The position numbers and the translations under genes were made by a program. Positions 1-5,429 of a stretch of 5,429 nucleotides of DNA are shown piece after piece. Numbering within the stretch: position 1 is the stretch's first letter; each line of letters begins with the position of its first letter. The notes below the pieces were generated by a model. The model saw only the letters and a program-made list of their open reading frames with translations. It ran no database searches and was not told where the DNA came from. Source of the DNA: Reyranella sp. GTDB taxonomy: Bacteria; Pseudomonadota; Alphaproteobacteria; Reyranellales; Reyranellaceae. Location of the stretch: the NCBI GenBank assembly GCA_030679805.1, contig JAUXST010000014.1:1-5429 (forward strand). Direction: 5' to 3'.

Positions 1-5
1 TGGGA

Positions 6-911
6 TCACCGCGTTGCGAGGATGAGAACGACGCCACCGACCACAAGGATGCTGCCGATCCACTCACCGAGGGACGGCCGCTCCTTGAGGATGAGGCGCG
101 AGGAAATGAAGGTGAAAACCAGCTCGATCTGGCCGACGGCACGCACGAGGGCAGCGTTCTCCAGCGTCACGGCGAGTGCCCAGCCGGCCGAGCCCAGCAC
201 GCTGAAAATGCCGACCCAGATCGAGGAGCGCCAATTGTGCCAGACCTTGCCGAGCTGCGGGCGGTCTCGGCGCGCGAGGTAGAGCGCCATCAGCACGACC
301 TGGATGGTGTTCATGCAGGCGAGCACCGTGATGCCGCGGATCATGAAGTCGCCCTCGGGCAGCAGCTTCGACGCCTCGCGGATCGTGCCGGCGGCGATGG
401 CGAAGACCGCACCGGAGAGGATGCCGTAGACCGCACCCTTGTGCGTGAGGTCGGCGAGCACGCCGCGTATGTCGGAGAGCTTGCCGCGTACGCTCAGGAT
501 GGCGACGCCGCCCAGGCAGACGAAGATGCCCATCCACGAACCGAAGGCCAGCGGTTCGCCGGCGATGAAGGTCGCGAACAGCGCCACGAACACCGTCTCG
601 GTCTTTGAGTAGACCGTGCCGACCGTGAAGTTGCGCAGCGAGAAGGCGTGGATCATCAGCGAGGTGGCCACGATCTGCGCCACGCCGGCGATGGTGACCA
701 GAAGCAGGAACGACCAGGAGATCGTCGGCACATGGCGGCCGGTGCCCCAGACGAGGAAGGCGAGGGCGCCCAGCGCCAGCGGGGCACCGTAGAGGTAACG
801 GACGAAATTGGCGCCATCGACGCTCAGCAGCCCGCGAATCTTCTGTTGCATCGTCGTCCGGATGTTCTGGCACAGCGCGGCGGCGATGGTGATCGGTATC
901 CAGAGCGGCAC
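6..911 (-). CDS. DMT-superfamily (EamA-type) transporter
   Basis: A 301-residue inner-membrane protein of the drug/metabolite transporter superfamily, with two EamA repeats and about ten hydrophobic helices. Each repeat ends in the family pattern of an acidic residue, a short linker, a W-x-G helix and a Gly-rich helix: GEPLAFGSWMGIF (residues 118-130) in the first half and KERPSLGEWIGSI (276-288) in the second. Length is typical of the family (about 300). I chose the GTG at 911 because AGGGAG (920-925) sits 8 nt upstream, and the protein then starts directly at the first helix (MPLWIPITIAAAL). A longer reading from a TTG at 950 adds 13 polar residues and would put the Shine-Dalgarno inside the gene. 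It is divergent from the binding-protein/oxygenase pair, so it could export or import a related metabolite, but the substrate cannot be told from sequence. Family assignment is firm; function is open. Confidence 0.9.
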   Translation of the reverse strand: MPLWIPITIAAALCQNIRTTMQQKIRGLLSVDGANFVRYLYGAPLALGALAFLVWGTGRHVPTISWSFLLLVTIAGVAQIVATSLMIHAFSLRNFTVGTVYSKTETVFVALFATFIAGEPLAFGSWMGIFVCLGGVAILSVRGKLSDIRGVLADLTHKGAVYGILSGAVFAIAAGTIREASKLLPEGDFMIRGITVLACMNTIQVVLMALYLARRDRPQLGKVWHNWRSSIWVGIFSVLGSAGWALAVTLENAALVRAVGQIELVFTFISSRLILKERPSLGEWIGSILVVGGVVLILATR

Positions 912-919
912 AGCATATT

Positions 920-925
920 CTCCCT
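920..925 (-). promoter_or_regulatory. Ribosome-binding site fixing the GTG start of the EamA transporter
   Basis: On the minus strand AGGGAG lies 8 nt before GTG (909-911), a near-ideal Shine-Dalgarno and spacing. It favours GTG over the upstream in-frame TTG at 950, which has no comparable purine tract at a suitable distance. Confidence 0.7.
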
Positions 926-1102
926 TGGGAGGAGTGTATGGCTTCCCCAAAGGCGCGTCTGCCGTCGAGATTTCCGCGATGCAGGCCTCATTCCGGCTGC
1001 AGCCGACCTATGCGCCGGGCAAAAGCGTGGCTAAAGTCTCGACCAGTTTCAGCGGAGATGAGGCGCCAGAACAAGAGAGCCACACCTTCGCGGATATCTT
1101 GG

Positions 1103-1107
1103 GGAGG
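1103..1107 (+). promoter_or_regulatory. Ribosome-binding site of the Bug-family binding protein
   Basis: GGAGG ends 6 nt before the ATG at 1114. It decides the start of the gene against the much longer in-frame reading that begins inside the opposite-strand transporter at 808. Confidence 0.75.
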
Positions 1108-1113
1108 AAACCA

Positions 1114-2115
1114 ATGTCGCGGAAAGCGATCGGTCGACGAAGCATTGTAGGGGCGGCGCTTTCCATCCCCTTGTTCGGCGGGGCGGGATGGGCGCAAGGC
1201 GCCTGGCCGACCAAGCCCATCCGGATCGTCGTGCCGTTCAGTCCCGGCGGGGCGATCGATGCTCTGGTGCGTGTCATCGCCGACGGCCTGACGACGCGGC
1301 TGGGCCAGCAGGTCCTGGTCGATCCAAAGCCCGGTGCCAACACGATCGTCGGCGCGGACATCGTCGCCAAGGCAACTCCCGATGGCTACACCTTCCTGAT
1401 CACGACGAATTCCACCCACACCAACAACCCATCGCTCTACGCCAAGCTGCCGTTCGATCCCGACAAGGACCTGATCCCGGTGTCGCTGGTGTCGTTGGGC
1501 ACGATCCTGGTGGTCGTGAAGGCCGATGCGCCGTTCAGCGATCTCCGCGGCATGGCCGCCTGGGTGAAGGGGCTGGGGCGGCCGGCGACCTACGGCAGCT
1601 GGGGGATCGGCTCGAGCGGCCATCTCTACGGGCTGATGTTCGAGAAGAGCCTCAGCGGTCCGAATGGGGGTGGACTGTACAGCCACGTGCCTTATCGCGG
1701 CGATGTACCCGCCATCCAGGACGTCGCGAACGGAACGCTCGACATCACCTGGGCCAGCCCGACCAGTGCCAAACCGCAGATCGCGGCTGGCCGGGTGAAG
1801 CCACTCGCCGTTGCCGGGGCCAAGCGCTCGGCGTCCATGCCCGAACTCGGGACCTTCGCCGAGCAGCTGGTGGCCGGCTTCGACCTCAGCCTCTTCGTCG
1901 CGGCCTATGCGCCGGCCGGAACGCCGGCCGACATCGTCAATCGCCTGCAGCGCGAGATAGCGGCGGTGATCCGCCAGCCCGACGTCACCGAGAAGCTGAT
2001 CTCCCAGGGACAGACGCCGGTGGGCTCCACACCGGCCGAACTCGCTGCCGTCCTCGCGCGCGAGACGCCGATCTGGGCCGATCTCATCAAGCAGTCTGGC
2101 GCCAAGGTGGAGTAG
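1114..2115 (+). CDS. Bug/TctC-family periplasmic solute-binding protein
   Basis: A 333-residue exported binding protein of the Bug family (the TctC-like receptors of tripartite tricarboxylate transporters), matching the usual 320-330 residues. The N-terminus is a signal peptide with twin arginines (GRRSIVGAAL, residues 7-16), a hydrophobic core and a likely cut after AQG at 29. It is possibly Tat-dependent, since RR is common in this family. The mature protein opens with the family hallmark WPTKPIRIVVPFSPGGAID (31-49), whose PGG-x-x-D loop forms part of the ligand pocket. Further family signatures are the GQQVLVDPKPGAN stretch (64-76), ATPDGYTFL (87-95), YAKLPFDPDKDLIPVSLV (109-126) and VPYRG (192-196). 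Bug proteins usually bind small carboxylates, amides or aromatic acids; the ligand here is not predictable. The Rieske oxygenase follows after 10 bp, suggesting that the bound compound or a relative of it is the oxygenase substrate. No TctA or TctB membrane subunit is present, so it would work with a distant transporter or act as a sensor. Confidence 0.93.
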   Translation: MSRKAIGRRSIVGAALSIPLFGGAGWAQGAWPTKPIRIVVPFSPGGAIDALVRVIADGLTTRLGQQVLVDPKPGANTIVGADIVAKATPDGYTFLITTNSTHTNNPSLYAKLPFDPDKDLIPVSLVSLGTILVVVKADAPFSDLRGMAAWVKGLGRPATYGSWGIGSSGHLYGLMFEKSLSGPNGGGLYSHVPYRGDVPAIQDVANGTLDITWASPTSAKPQIAAGRVKPLAVAGAKRSASMPELGTFAEQLVAGFDLSLFVAAYAPAGTPADIVNRLQREIAAVIRQPDVTEKLISQGQTPVGSTPAELAAVLARETPIWADLIKQSGAKVE

Positions 2116-2125
2116 GGAATCCGGC

Positions 2126-3316
2126 ATGACCGCAACCGCGAATATTCGCTCCGCGTACGACCTGAAGGCCCCGACCTACAACGCGCGGCTCACCGAAGTG
2201 GGCCGCGGGACACCGATGGGCGAGTTGTTGCGGCGCTATTGGCATCCCGTCGGCATGACGACCGACGCCGGCGCCACGCCGCGGCCGGTCAAGATTCTCG
2301 GCGAGGAGCTGATCCTGTTCCGTGACGGGCAAGGCCAGGCGGGACTGGTCTATCCGCGCTGCTGCCATCGCGGCACGACGCTGTACTACGGCAAGGTCGA
2401 GGAACGCGGCATCCGCTGCTGCTATCACGGCTGGCTGTTCGACGTTGAAGGGCACTGCCTCGAAATGCCGTGCGAGCCCAATCCGACCGGCGCGCAGTGC
2501 CAGCGCGTGCGCCAGCCGTGGTATCCGATCGAGGAGGGCTACGGACTGGTCTTCGCCTATCTCGGCCCGCCGGCGAAGAAGCCGCTGCTGCCGCGCTACG
2601 AATGCCTGGAGGTGCTGCAGCCCGGCGAGTTCGTCGAGGCGGACAATTCAAGCATCGGCAGCGGCGGCATCACCATCGCGCCCTGCAACTGGCTGCAGCA
2701 TTTCGAGAACGTGGTCGATCCCTACCATGTACCCATCCTGCATGGCTCCTTCAGCGGGCCGCAGTTCGTCGAACAGATGAATGCGTTTCCCAAGGTGAAG
2801 TTCGAGTACGGACGCCAGGGCGTGAAAGCGACCTCCGTGCGCCCCGGACCGGAGGGAAAGCGCTTCCGTCGCGTCACCGAAGCCGTGGTGCCGACCTTGC
2901 GGGTCGTGGCCAATCCGCGGGTCGCGCAGTACGGCATGGTCGAGTCGATCGGCTGGACGCTGCCGATCGACGACACGCACTACCGCATCTACGTGGCTGG
3001 CCGCGTGCGCGAGAAGGGCGAACTCGCCAAGTTCAAGTCGCGCTACAACGGCAAGACCTGGGCCGAGCTGACGCCGGAGGAGCACCAGAAATTCCCCGGT
3101 GACACCGAGGCACAGGTCGGGCAGGGCGCGATCACCTTCCACTCGGAGGAGCATCTGATGTCGTCCGACCAAGGGGTGTCGATGCTGCGCATCCTTCTGC
3201 AGAAGCAGATCGATATCGTGGCGGCAGGCGGCGACCCGGTGGGCGTGGCTTTCGACGCAGACAGCGCCTACGTTAAATTCGACGCCGGCCAGTACCTCGA
3301 CGAACCGTCAGCGTAG
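2126..3316 (+). CDS. Rieske non-heme iron oxygenase, alpha subunit (phthalate dioxygenase-like)
   Basis: A 396-residue cytoplasmic oxygenase component. The N-terminal Rieske domain carries the [2Fe-2S] ligands as C79-x-H81-x16-C98-x2-H101, followed by GW. The catalytic domain has NWLQHFENVVDPYHVPILH (188-206): D198 fits the bridging Asp that links the Rieske centre of one subunit to the iron of the next, H201 and H206 are iron ligands, and D348 (in SSDQGVSML) is my candidate for the third ligand. The GRGTPMGELLRRYWHPVG opening (26-43) and the QIDIVAAGGDP stretch near the end (361-371) are typical of phthalate 4,5-dioxygenase-type single-subunit oxygenases. Such enzymes hydroxylate or O-demethylate aromatic carboxylates using electrons from a separate reductase, which is not here. 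The start has AGGGAA (2114-2119) 6 nt upstream, overlapping the stop of the binding-protein gene, so the two are surely one operon. The actual substrate and regiochemistry are unknown. Its 3' end overlaps pyrD by 9 bp on the opposite strand. Confidence 0.93.
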   Translation: MTATANIRSAYDLKAPTYNARLTEVGRGTPMGELLRRYWHPVGMTTDAGATPRPVKILGEELILFRDGQGQAGLVYPRCCHRGTTLYYGKVEERGIRCCYHGWLFDVEGHCLEMPCEPNPTGAQCQRVRQPWYPIEEGYGLVFAYLGPPAKKPLLPRYECLEVLQPGEFVEADNSSIGSGGITIAPCNWLQHFENVVDPYHVPILHGSFSGPQFVEQMNAFPKVKFEYGRQGVKATSVRPGPEGKRFRRVTEAVVPTLRVVANPRVAQYGMVESIGWTLPIDDTHYRIYVAGRVREKGELAKFKSRYNGKTWAELTPEEHQKFPGDTEAQVGQGAITFHSEEHLMSSDQGVSMLRILLQKQIDIVAAGGDPVGVAFDADSAYVKFDAGQYLDEPSA

Positions 3317-4354
3317 ATCGGCGCCGATCGCGGCCGTCACCGAGGTGAAGCCGTCGCGGGCGAGCAAGGCCGCCAGCTCGTTCTTGATGCGGCGGACGAT
3401 CGGCGGACCTTCGAACACCATGGCCGAGTAGAGTTGAACGAGGGTCGCGCCGGCGCGGATCTTGGCATAGGCGTCGGCACCTGAACCGATGCCGCCGCAA
3501 CCGATCAGCGGGAACTGGCCCTCGACGCGTCGCGCGGTCCGGCGCAGGACGTCGGTCGACAAGACCGTAAGTGGAGCGCCCGAGAGGCCACCTGTTTCTC
3601 CCCGCCGGTCCGAGCGCAGCGACGGCGGACGGGACAACGTCGTGTTGCCGACGATGATGCCGTCCATGTGGAGATCGCGACAAACCGAGACGATGTCGTC
3701 GAGATCGTCGTCGCCGGCGTCGGGTGCGATCTTGACCACGAGCGGCACCGGCTTGGCCGCGATCGCATCCTGGACGCGTTTGAGCAGGCCGGAGAGCTGG
3801 GCGCGCCCCTGAAGGTTGCGAAGTCCCGGCGTGTTCGGCGACGATACGTTGCACACAAGGTAATCGGCATAGGGCGCCAAGGCGACGCCGCAGGCGACGT
3901 AGTCCGCGGCCCGGTCGGTGCTGTCCTTGTTCGCCCCGACATTGACGCCGACGAAGCCGCGCCGGGGCCGGGCGGCCAGCCTCGAACGGGCGGCCTCCAA
4001 TCCCTCTCCCGGAAAGCCCATGCGGTTGATGACGCCGCGGTCTTCGGGCAACCGAAAGAGACGCGGTCGCGGGTTGCCGGCCTGTGGCCGGGGTGTGACG
4101 CTGCCGATCTCGACGAAGCCGAAGCCGAGACCGAGCATGGCATCGGGAATCTCGGCGTTCTTGTCGAAGCCGGCGGCGAGGCCGACAGGGTTGGGCAGGT
4201 GGCGGCCCCACACGGGTACGGAAAGGGACGGCGGGTCGCCGCGGCGGTCGCCCGGCATCAATCCGCTTTTCAGGACGCGAAGCGCCATTCCATGTGCAGT
4301 CTCCGCGTCGAGGCGGGACAGAATCACGTCGACGAGGGAATACCAGACGGCCAT
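3308..4354 (-). CDS. pyrD: Dihydroorotate dehydrogenase (quinone), class 2
   Basis: A 348-residue FMN enzyme that oxidises dihydroorotate to orotate in pyrimidine synthesis, passing electrons to membrane quinone. The short N-terminal helical segment (residues 1-30) is the membrane/quinone-binding part that marks class 2. Visible motifs: NPVGLAAGFDKN (55-66, FMN-binding Lys65), EIGSVTPRPQ (82-91), INRMGF (109-114), NVSSPNTPGLR (169-179, catalytic base Ser172), VKIAPD (207-212, Lys208), GNTTLSR (236-242), GGLSGAPL (255-262), GCGGIGSG (285-292) and LYSAMVFEGP (308-317). All expected active-site residues are present and the length is normal, so it should be active. The ATG at 4354 is the only reasonable start: no other start codon lies in frame in the 43-bp gap before it, and the next Met (23) falls inside conserved sequence. 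Oddly, there is no purine-rich ribosome-binding site next to the ATG, which sits in the middle of a perfect 24-bp palindrome. It probably shares a transcript with the exported-protein gene upstream. Confidence 0.97.
   Translation of the reverse strand: MAVWYSLVDVILSRLDAETAHGMALRVLKSGLMPGDRRGDPPSLSVPVWGRHLPNPVGLAAGFDKNAEIPDAMLGLGFGFVEIGSVTPRPQAGNPRPRLFRLPEDRGVINRMGFPGEGLEAARSRLAARPRRGFVGVNVGANKDSTDRAADYVACGVALAPYADYLVCNVSSPNTPGLRNLQGRAQLSGLLKRVQDAIAAKPVPLVVKIAPDAGDDDLDDIVSVCRDLHMDGIIVGNTTLSRPPSLRSDRRGETGGLSGAPLTVLSTDVLRRTARRVEGQFPLIGCGGIGSGADAYAKIRAGATLVQLYSAMVFEGPPIVRRIKNELAALLARDGFTSVTAAIGADLR
3316..3329. repeat. 14-bp palindrome at the convergent gene ends
   Basis: GATCGGCGCCGATC starts at the last base of the Rieske stop codon and lies within the last codons of pyrD. 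It could form a short GC-rich hairpin in either transcript, but no T-tract follows on either strand, so it is not a standard intrinsic terminator. A palindrome of this length is roughly expected once by chance in a window of this size and composition; only its position is suggestive. Confidence 0.35.
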
Positions 4355-4365
4355 GGCCGTCTGGT
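4342..4365. repeat. Perfect 24-bp palindrome centred on the pyrD start codon
   Basis: The arms ACCAGACGGC and GCCGTCTGGT flank a central CATG, with no mismatch over 24 bp. On the pyrD transcript it would fold into a 10-bp stem whose four-base loop contains the AUG. As DNA it is a two-fold symmetric site that a dimeric protein could bind. The upstream arm is in the gap between the exported-protein gene and pyrD, and the downstream arm encodes the first residues of PyrD. No T-tract follows on either strand, so it is not a classical terminator. A role in translational control of pyrD is an inference. Confidence 0.8.
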
Positions 4366-4397
4366 TAGCAGAGAGTCCCTGTGGAGCGCTTCGGTCC

Positions 4398-4961
4398 TTA
4401 GCGGCGATCGAAGCCGTTCTGCGGCCGCAGCGCCATAGAGTCGCTGAACACGACCATGAACAGCTCCCGGAAGAGCTGCTGAATCCGTGGATCGTCGGGG
4501 CCGGTTGCGGGCGTCCAAGCAGTCGTCGTCGACATCGTCATGTCGTTGCGGCAGTAGACGGCAAAGACCTTGAACACCCCCGGTGTACCGGGGCCGGTGC
4601 GCCGCGTGCCCTGGCAGACTGCGTCGGCGCGAAGATCGTTGGCATAGTCGAACACCAGCACCAGCCGGTAGTAGGGGCGCGGATCCTCGGAAGGCTTGGA
4701 ATAGGTGAAGGTCAGGTTGGGCCGCGGCTTGGCCGCCTGCATGGCCGGCAACAGCGCCTGTGCAACCTCGTCGAACGGCACGTTGGGGAAGGGATTGCCT
4801 TCGACGACCACCTGGAAGGGCTTGTTGTCGGTGGCAGTCCAGAAATCCGTATAGTCGTATTGGGGGGCGTACCAAGTGCCCCCGATGGTGGCCGCGCAGG
4901 CGAGGGCCGGTACGGCGATGACGGCAGCAACTGCCGCTGCAATTCTCTTCGCATAACGCAT
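4398..4961 (-). CDS. Exported protein of unknown function
   Basis: A 187-residue protein I do not recognise. It opens with a clear signal peptide: MRYAKR, then an Ala/Val-rich core ending VPALACAATIG (residues 17-27), with cleavage likely near 21-23. Cys22 falls where a lipoprotein cysteine would be, but the preceding residues are A-L-A rather than a good lipobox, so lipidation is only possible. The mature part has no membrane helix and looks like a compact alpha/beta domain: aromatic-rich WYAPQYDYTDFW (30-41), alternating hydrophobic stretches (LTFTYSK, YYRLVLVFDYAN, GVFKVFAVYCRND) and a C-terminal helix (RIQQLFRELFMVVF). C116 and C137 are the only cysteines after the signal peptide and could form a disulfide. 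The ATG at 4961 is chosen over an upstream in-frame ATG at 4994 because GAGGAG (4971-4976) lies 9 nt before it and the signal peptide begins there. It lies between parE and pyrD, all leftward, with pyrD 43 bp downstream. Confidence 0.85.
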   Translation of the reverse strand: MRYAKRIAAAVAAVIAVPALACAATIGGTWYAPQYDYTDFWTATDNKPFQVVVEGNPFPNVPFDEVAQALLPAMQAAKPRPNLTFTYSKPSEDPRPYYRLVLVFDYANDLRADAVCQGTRRTGPGTPGVFKVFAVYCRNDMTMSTTTAWTPATGPDDPRIQQLFRELFMVVFSDSMALRPQNGFDRR

Positions 4962-4970
4962 GTGGACGTT

Positions 4971-4976
4971 CTCCTC
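4971..4976 (-). promoter_or_regulatory. Ribosome-binding site of the exported-protein gene
   Basis: GAGGAG on the minus strand, 9 nt before the ATG at 4961. It selects this start over the in-frame ATG at 4994, which would place 11 charged residues before the signal peptide. Confidence 0.7.
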
Positions 4977-5009
4977 AGCGCCTTTTCTGCCCATGCACGA
5001 TACGGGATG

Positions 5010-5038
5010 ATTGTAGCCGTATCACATCACTTTGTCGC
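5010..5038 (-). promoter_or_regulatory. Likely sigma-70-type promoter for the exported-protein gene (and perhaps pyrD)
   Basis: On the minus strand GCGACA (5033-5038, four of six matches to TTGACA) and TACAAT (5010-5015, five of six to TATAAT) are separated by exactly 17 bp. Transcription would begin near 5003, leaving a leader of about 40 nt before the ATG at 4961. The promoter lies wholly in the gap after parE, so the downstream genes need not depend on parE transcription. Short 7-bp inverted arms (GATACGG at 4999-5005 and CCGTATC at 5017-5023) flank the -10 box and might be an operator, though arms this short are common by chance. Confidence 0.5.
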
Positions 5039-5068
5039 GCATCCGCCGTCAGGCCGCCGTAAGCTCGA

Positions 5069-5429
5069 TCAGACGTCCAGATCGCGCGCGAACTTGGCGT
5101 TTTCCTGGATGAAGGCGTAGCGCTTCTCCGGCTTCCGGCCCATCAGGTCTTCGACCAGGACGCGGGTTTTCATCTCCTGGAGACGATCGTCGGCGGTGAC
5201 ATTGGTCGGCACGTCGACCTTCAGCAGGATGCGCTTGGTCGGATCCATGGTGGTCTCGCGCAGGTGGACCGACTGCATTTCACCAAGCCCCTTGAAGCGC
5301 GTCATCTCGGCCTTGCCGCCGAACACGGTTCGCAAAAGCTCGTCCTTCTGCTGCTCGTCATGGGCATATTCGGTTCGCCCGCCCTTGCTCATGCGAAACA
5401 ACGGCGGCTGGGCGAGGAAGAGATGGCCG
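5069..5429 (-). CDS. parE: DNA topoisomerase IV subunit B, C-terminal end (partial)
   Basis: The last 119 codons of a type IIA topoisomerase B subunit; the reading frame runs off the right edge, so the ATPase domain and the acidic TOPRIM residues are outside the window. Topoisomerase IV separates linked daughter chromosomes and works as ParE2ParC2. Visible sequence opens GHLFLAQPPLFRMSKGG (the conserved AQPPL-F/Y strand), then RFKGLGEM, the block shared by GyrB and ParE, and RETTMDPTKRILLKV, LMGRKPEKRYAFIQENA and a FARDLDV end. ParE rather than GyrB is favoured by the RKPEKRYAFIQENA-plus-LDV ending seen in alphaproteobacterial ParE, and by the direct run from the GGRTEYAHDEQQKDELL segment into RFKGLGEM without the GyrB-specific insertion. 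The stop is TGA at 5069-5071. No intrinsic terminator is evident in the 107-bp gap downstream. Confidence 0.93.
   Translation of the reverse strand, partial: GHLFLAQPPLFRMSKGGRTEYAHDEQQKDELLRTVFGGKAEMTRFKGLGEMQSVHLRETTMDPTKRILLKVDVPTNVTADDRLQEMKTRVLVEDLMGRKPEKRYAFIQENAKFARDLDV

Larger units (their letters stand above)
912..1113. other. Divergent intergenic region
   Basis: A 202-bp gap between the leftward EamA transporter and the rightward binding-protein gene must hold both promoters, or one shared control region. It contains the ribosome-binding sites of both genes and a 12-bp palindrome (CGGCTGCAGCCG, 994-1005) near its middle, which is the sort of site a dimeric regulator could use but is also expected by chance at this length. 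I found no pair of -35 and -10 boxes good enough to call on either strand. The frame of the binding protein stays open leftward through this gap into the transporter gene. I take that as a high-GC artefact, because the ATG at 1114 has a good ribosome-binding site and begins a proper signal peptide. Confidence 0.6.

Noticed and set aside
994..1005. 12-bp palindrome CGGCTGCAGCCG in the divergent intergenic region
   Set aside because: Perfect and well placed for an operator, but about two palindromes of this length are expected by chance in a window of this size and GC content.
808..1113. In-frame N-terminal extension of the binding-protein gene (435-residue reading)
   Set aside because: It overlaps the opposite-strand transporter, and a strong ribosome-binding site plus a signal peptide begin at the ATG at 1114.
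1908..1931. Repeated GCCGGCCG blocks in the binding-protein gene
   Set aside because: Explained by the coding of Ala-Pro-Ala-Gly and Pro-Ala-Asp in a GC-rich genome.
988..2127. Minus-strand open frame of 379 codons opposite the binding protein
   Set aside because: Shadow of the Bug-family gene; low-complexity Arg/Gly/Asp composition and no family motif.
4578..4593. Inverted repeat CCCCGGT-GT-ACCGGGG inside the exported-protein gene
   Set aside because: It encodes a Gly/Pro-rich turn (GPGTPG); the symmetry follows from GC-rich Gly and Pro codons, and no T-tract follows.
4999..5023. 7-bp inverted arms flanking the -10 box as an operator
   Set aside because: The arms are too short and too widely spaced to rise above chance; recorded only as a note in the promoter entry.
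3918..5120. Long plus-strand open frame of 400 codons over pyrD and the exported-protein gene
   Set aside because: It is antisense to two well-supported genes, rich in Arg, Gly and His as expected of high-GC shadow frames, and shows no recognisable domain.

Overview
This window looks like chromosomal DNA from a high-GC (roughly two-thirds GC by eye) alphaproteobacterium. The clues are the style of the ParE C-terminus (ending FARDLDV), a quinone-type PyrD, and a Bug-family solute-binding protein of the kind that is greatly expanded in soil and rhizosphere proteobacteria. A more precise placement, such as Rhodospirillales or Reyranella-like, would be a guess. There are five complete genes and one partial gene. 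I see no tRNA, rRNA, CRISPR array, insertion sequence or phage gene.

Left part (1-3316), a metabolic/accessory module. A DMT-superfamily (EamA) membrane transporter runs leftward from a GTG start at 911. Divergent from it, across a 202-bp gap, is a two-gene rightward unit: a secreted Bug/TctC-type solute-binding protein (1114-2115), then, 10 bp later, a Rieske non-heme-iron oxygenase alpha subunit of the phthalate-dioxygenase type (2126-3316). Binding protein plus ring-hydroxylating oxygenase suggests uptake and first oxidation of an aromatic or other carboxylic acid. The substrate cannot be read from the sequence. The membrane subunits (TctA/TctB) and the oxygenase reductase are not in the window.

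Right part (3308-5429), a housekeeping module read leftward. It holds the 3' end of parE (topoisomerase IV subunit B, cut by the window edge), then a small exported protein I do not recognise (4398-4961) with its own plausible promoter, then pyrD, the class 2 dihydroorotate dehydrogenase of pyrimidine synthesis (3308-4354). PyrD and the Rieske gene converge and overlap by 9 bp at their stop codons.

The most unusual non-coding signal is a perfect 24-bp palindrome (4342-4365) centred on the pyrD start codon. In RNA it would put the AUG in the loop of a 10-bp hairpin, and no normal ribosome-binding site lies in front of it. I see no convincing sign of a wholly new multi-gene system. The points worth checking are this palindrome, the unrecognised exported protein, and the orphan binding-protein/oxygenase pair.
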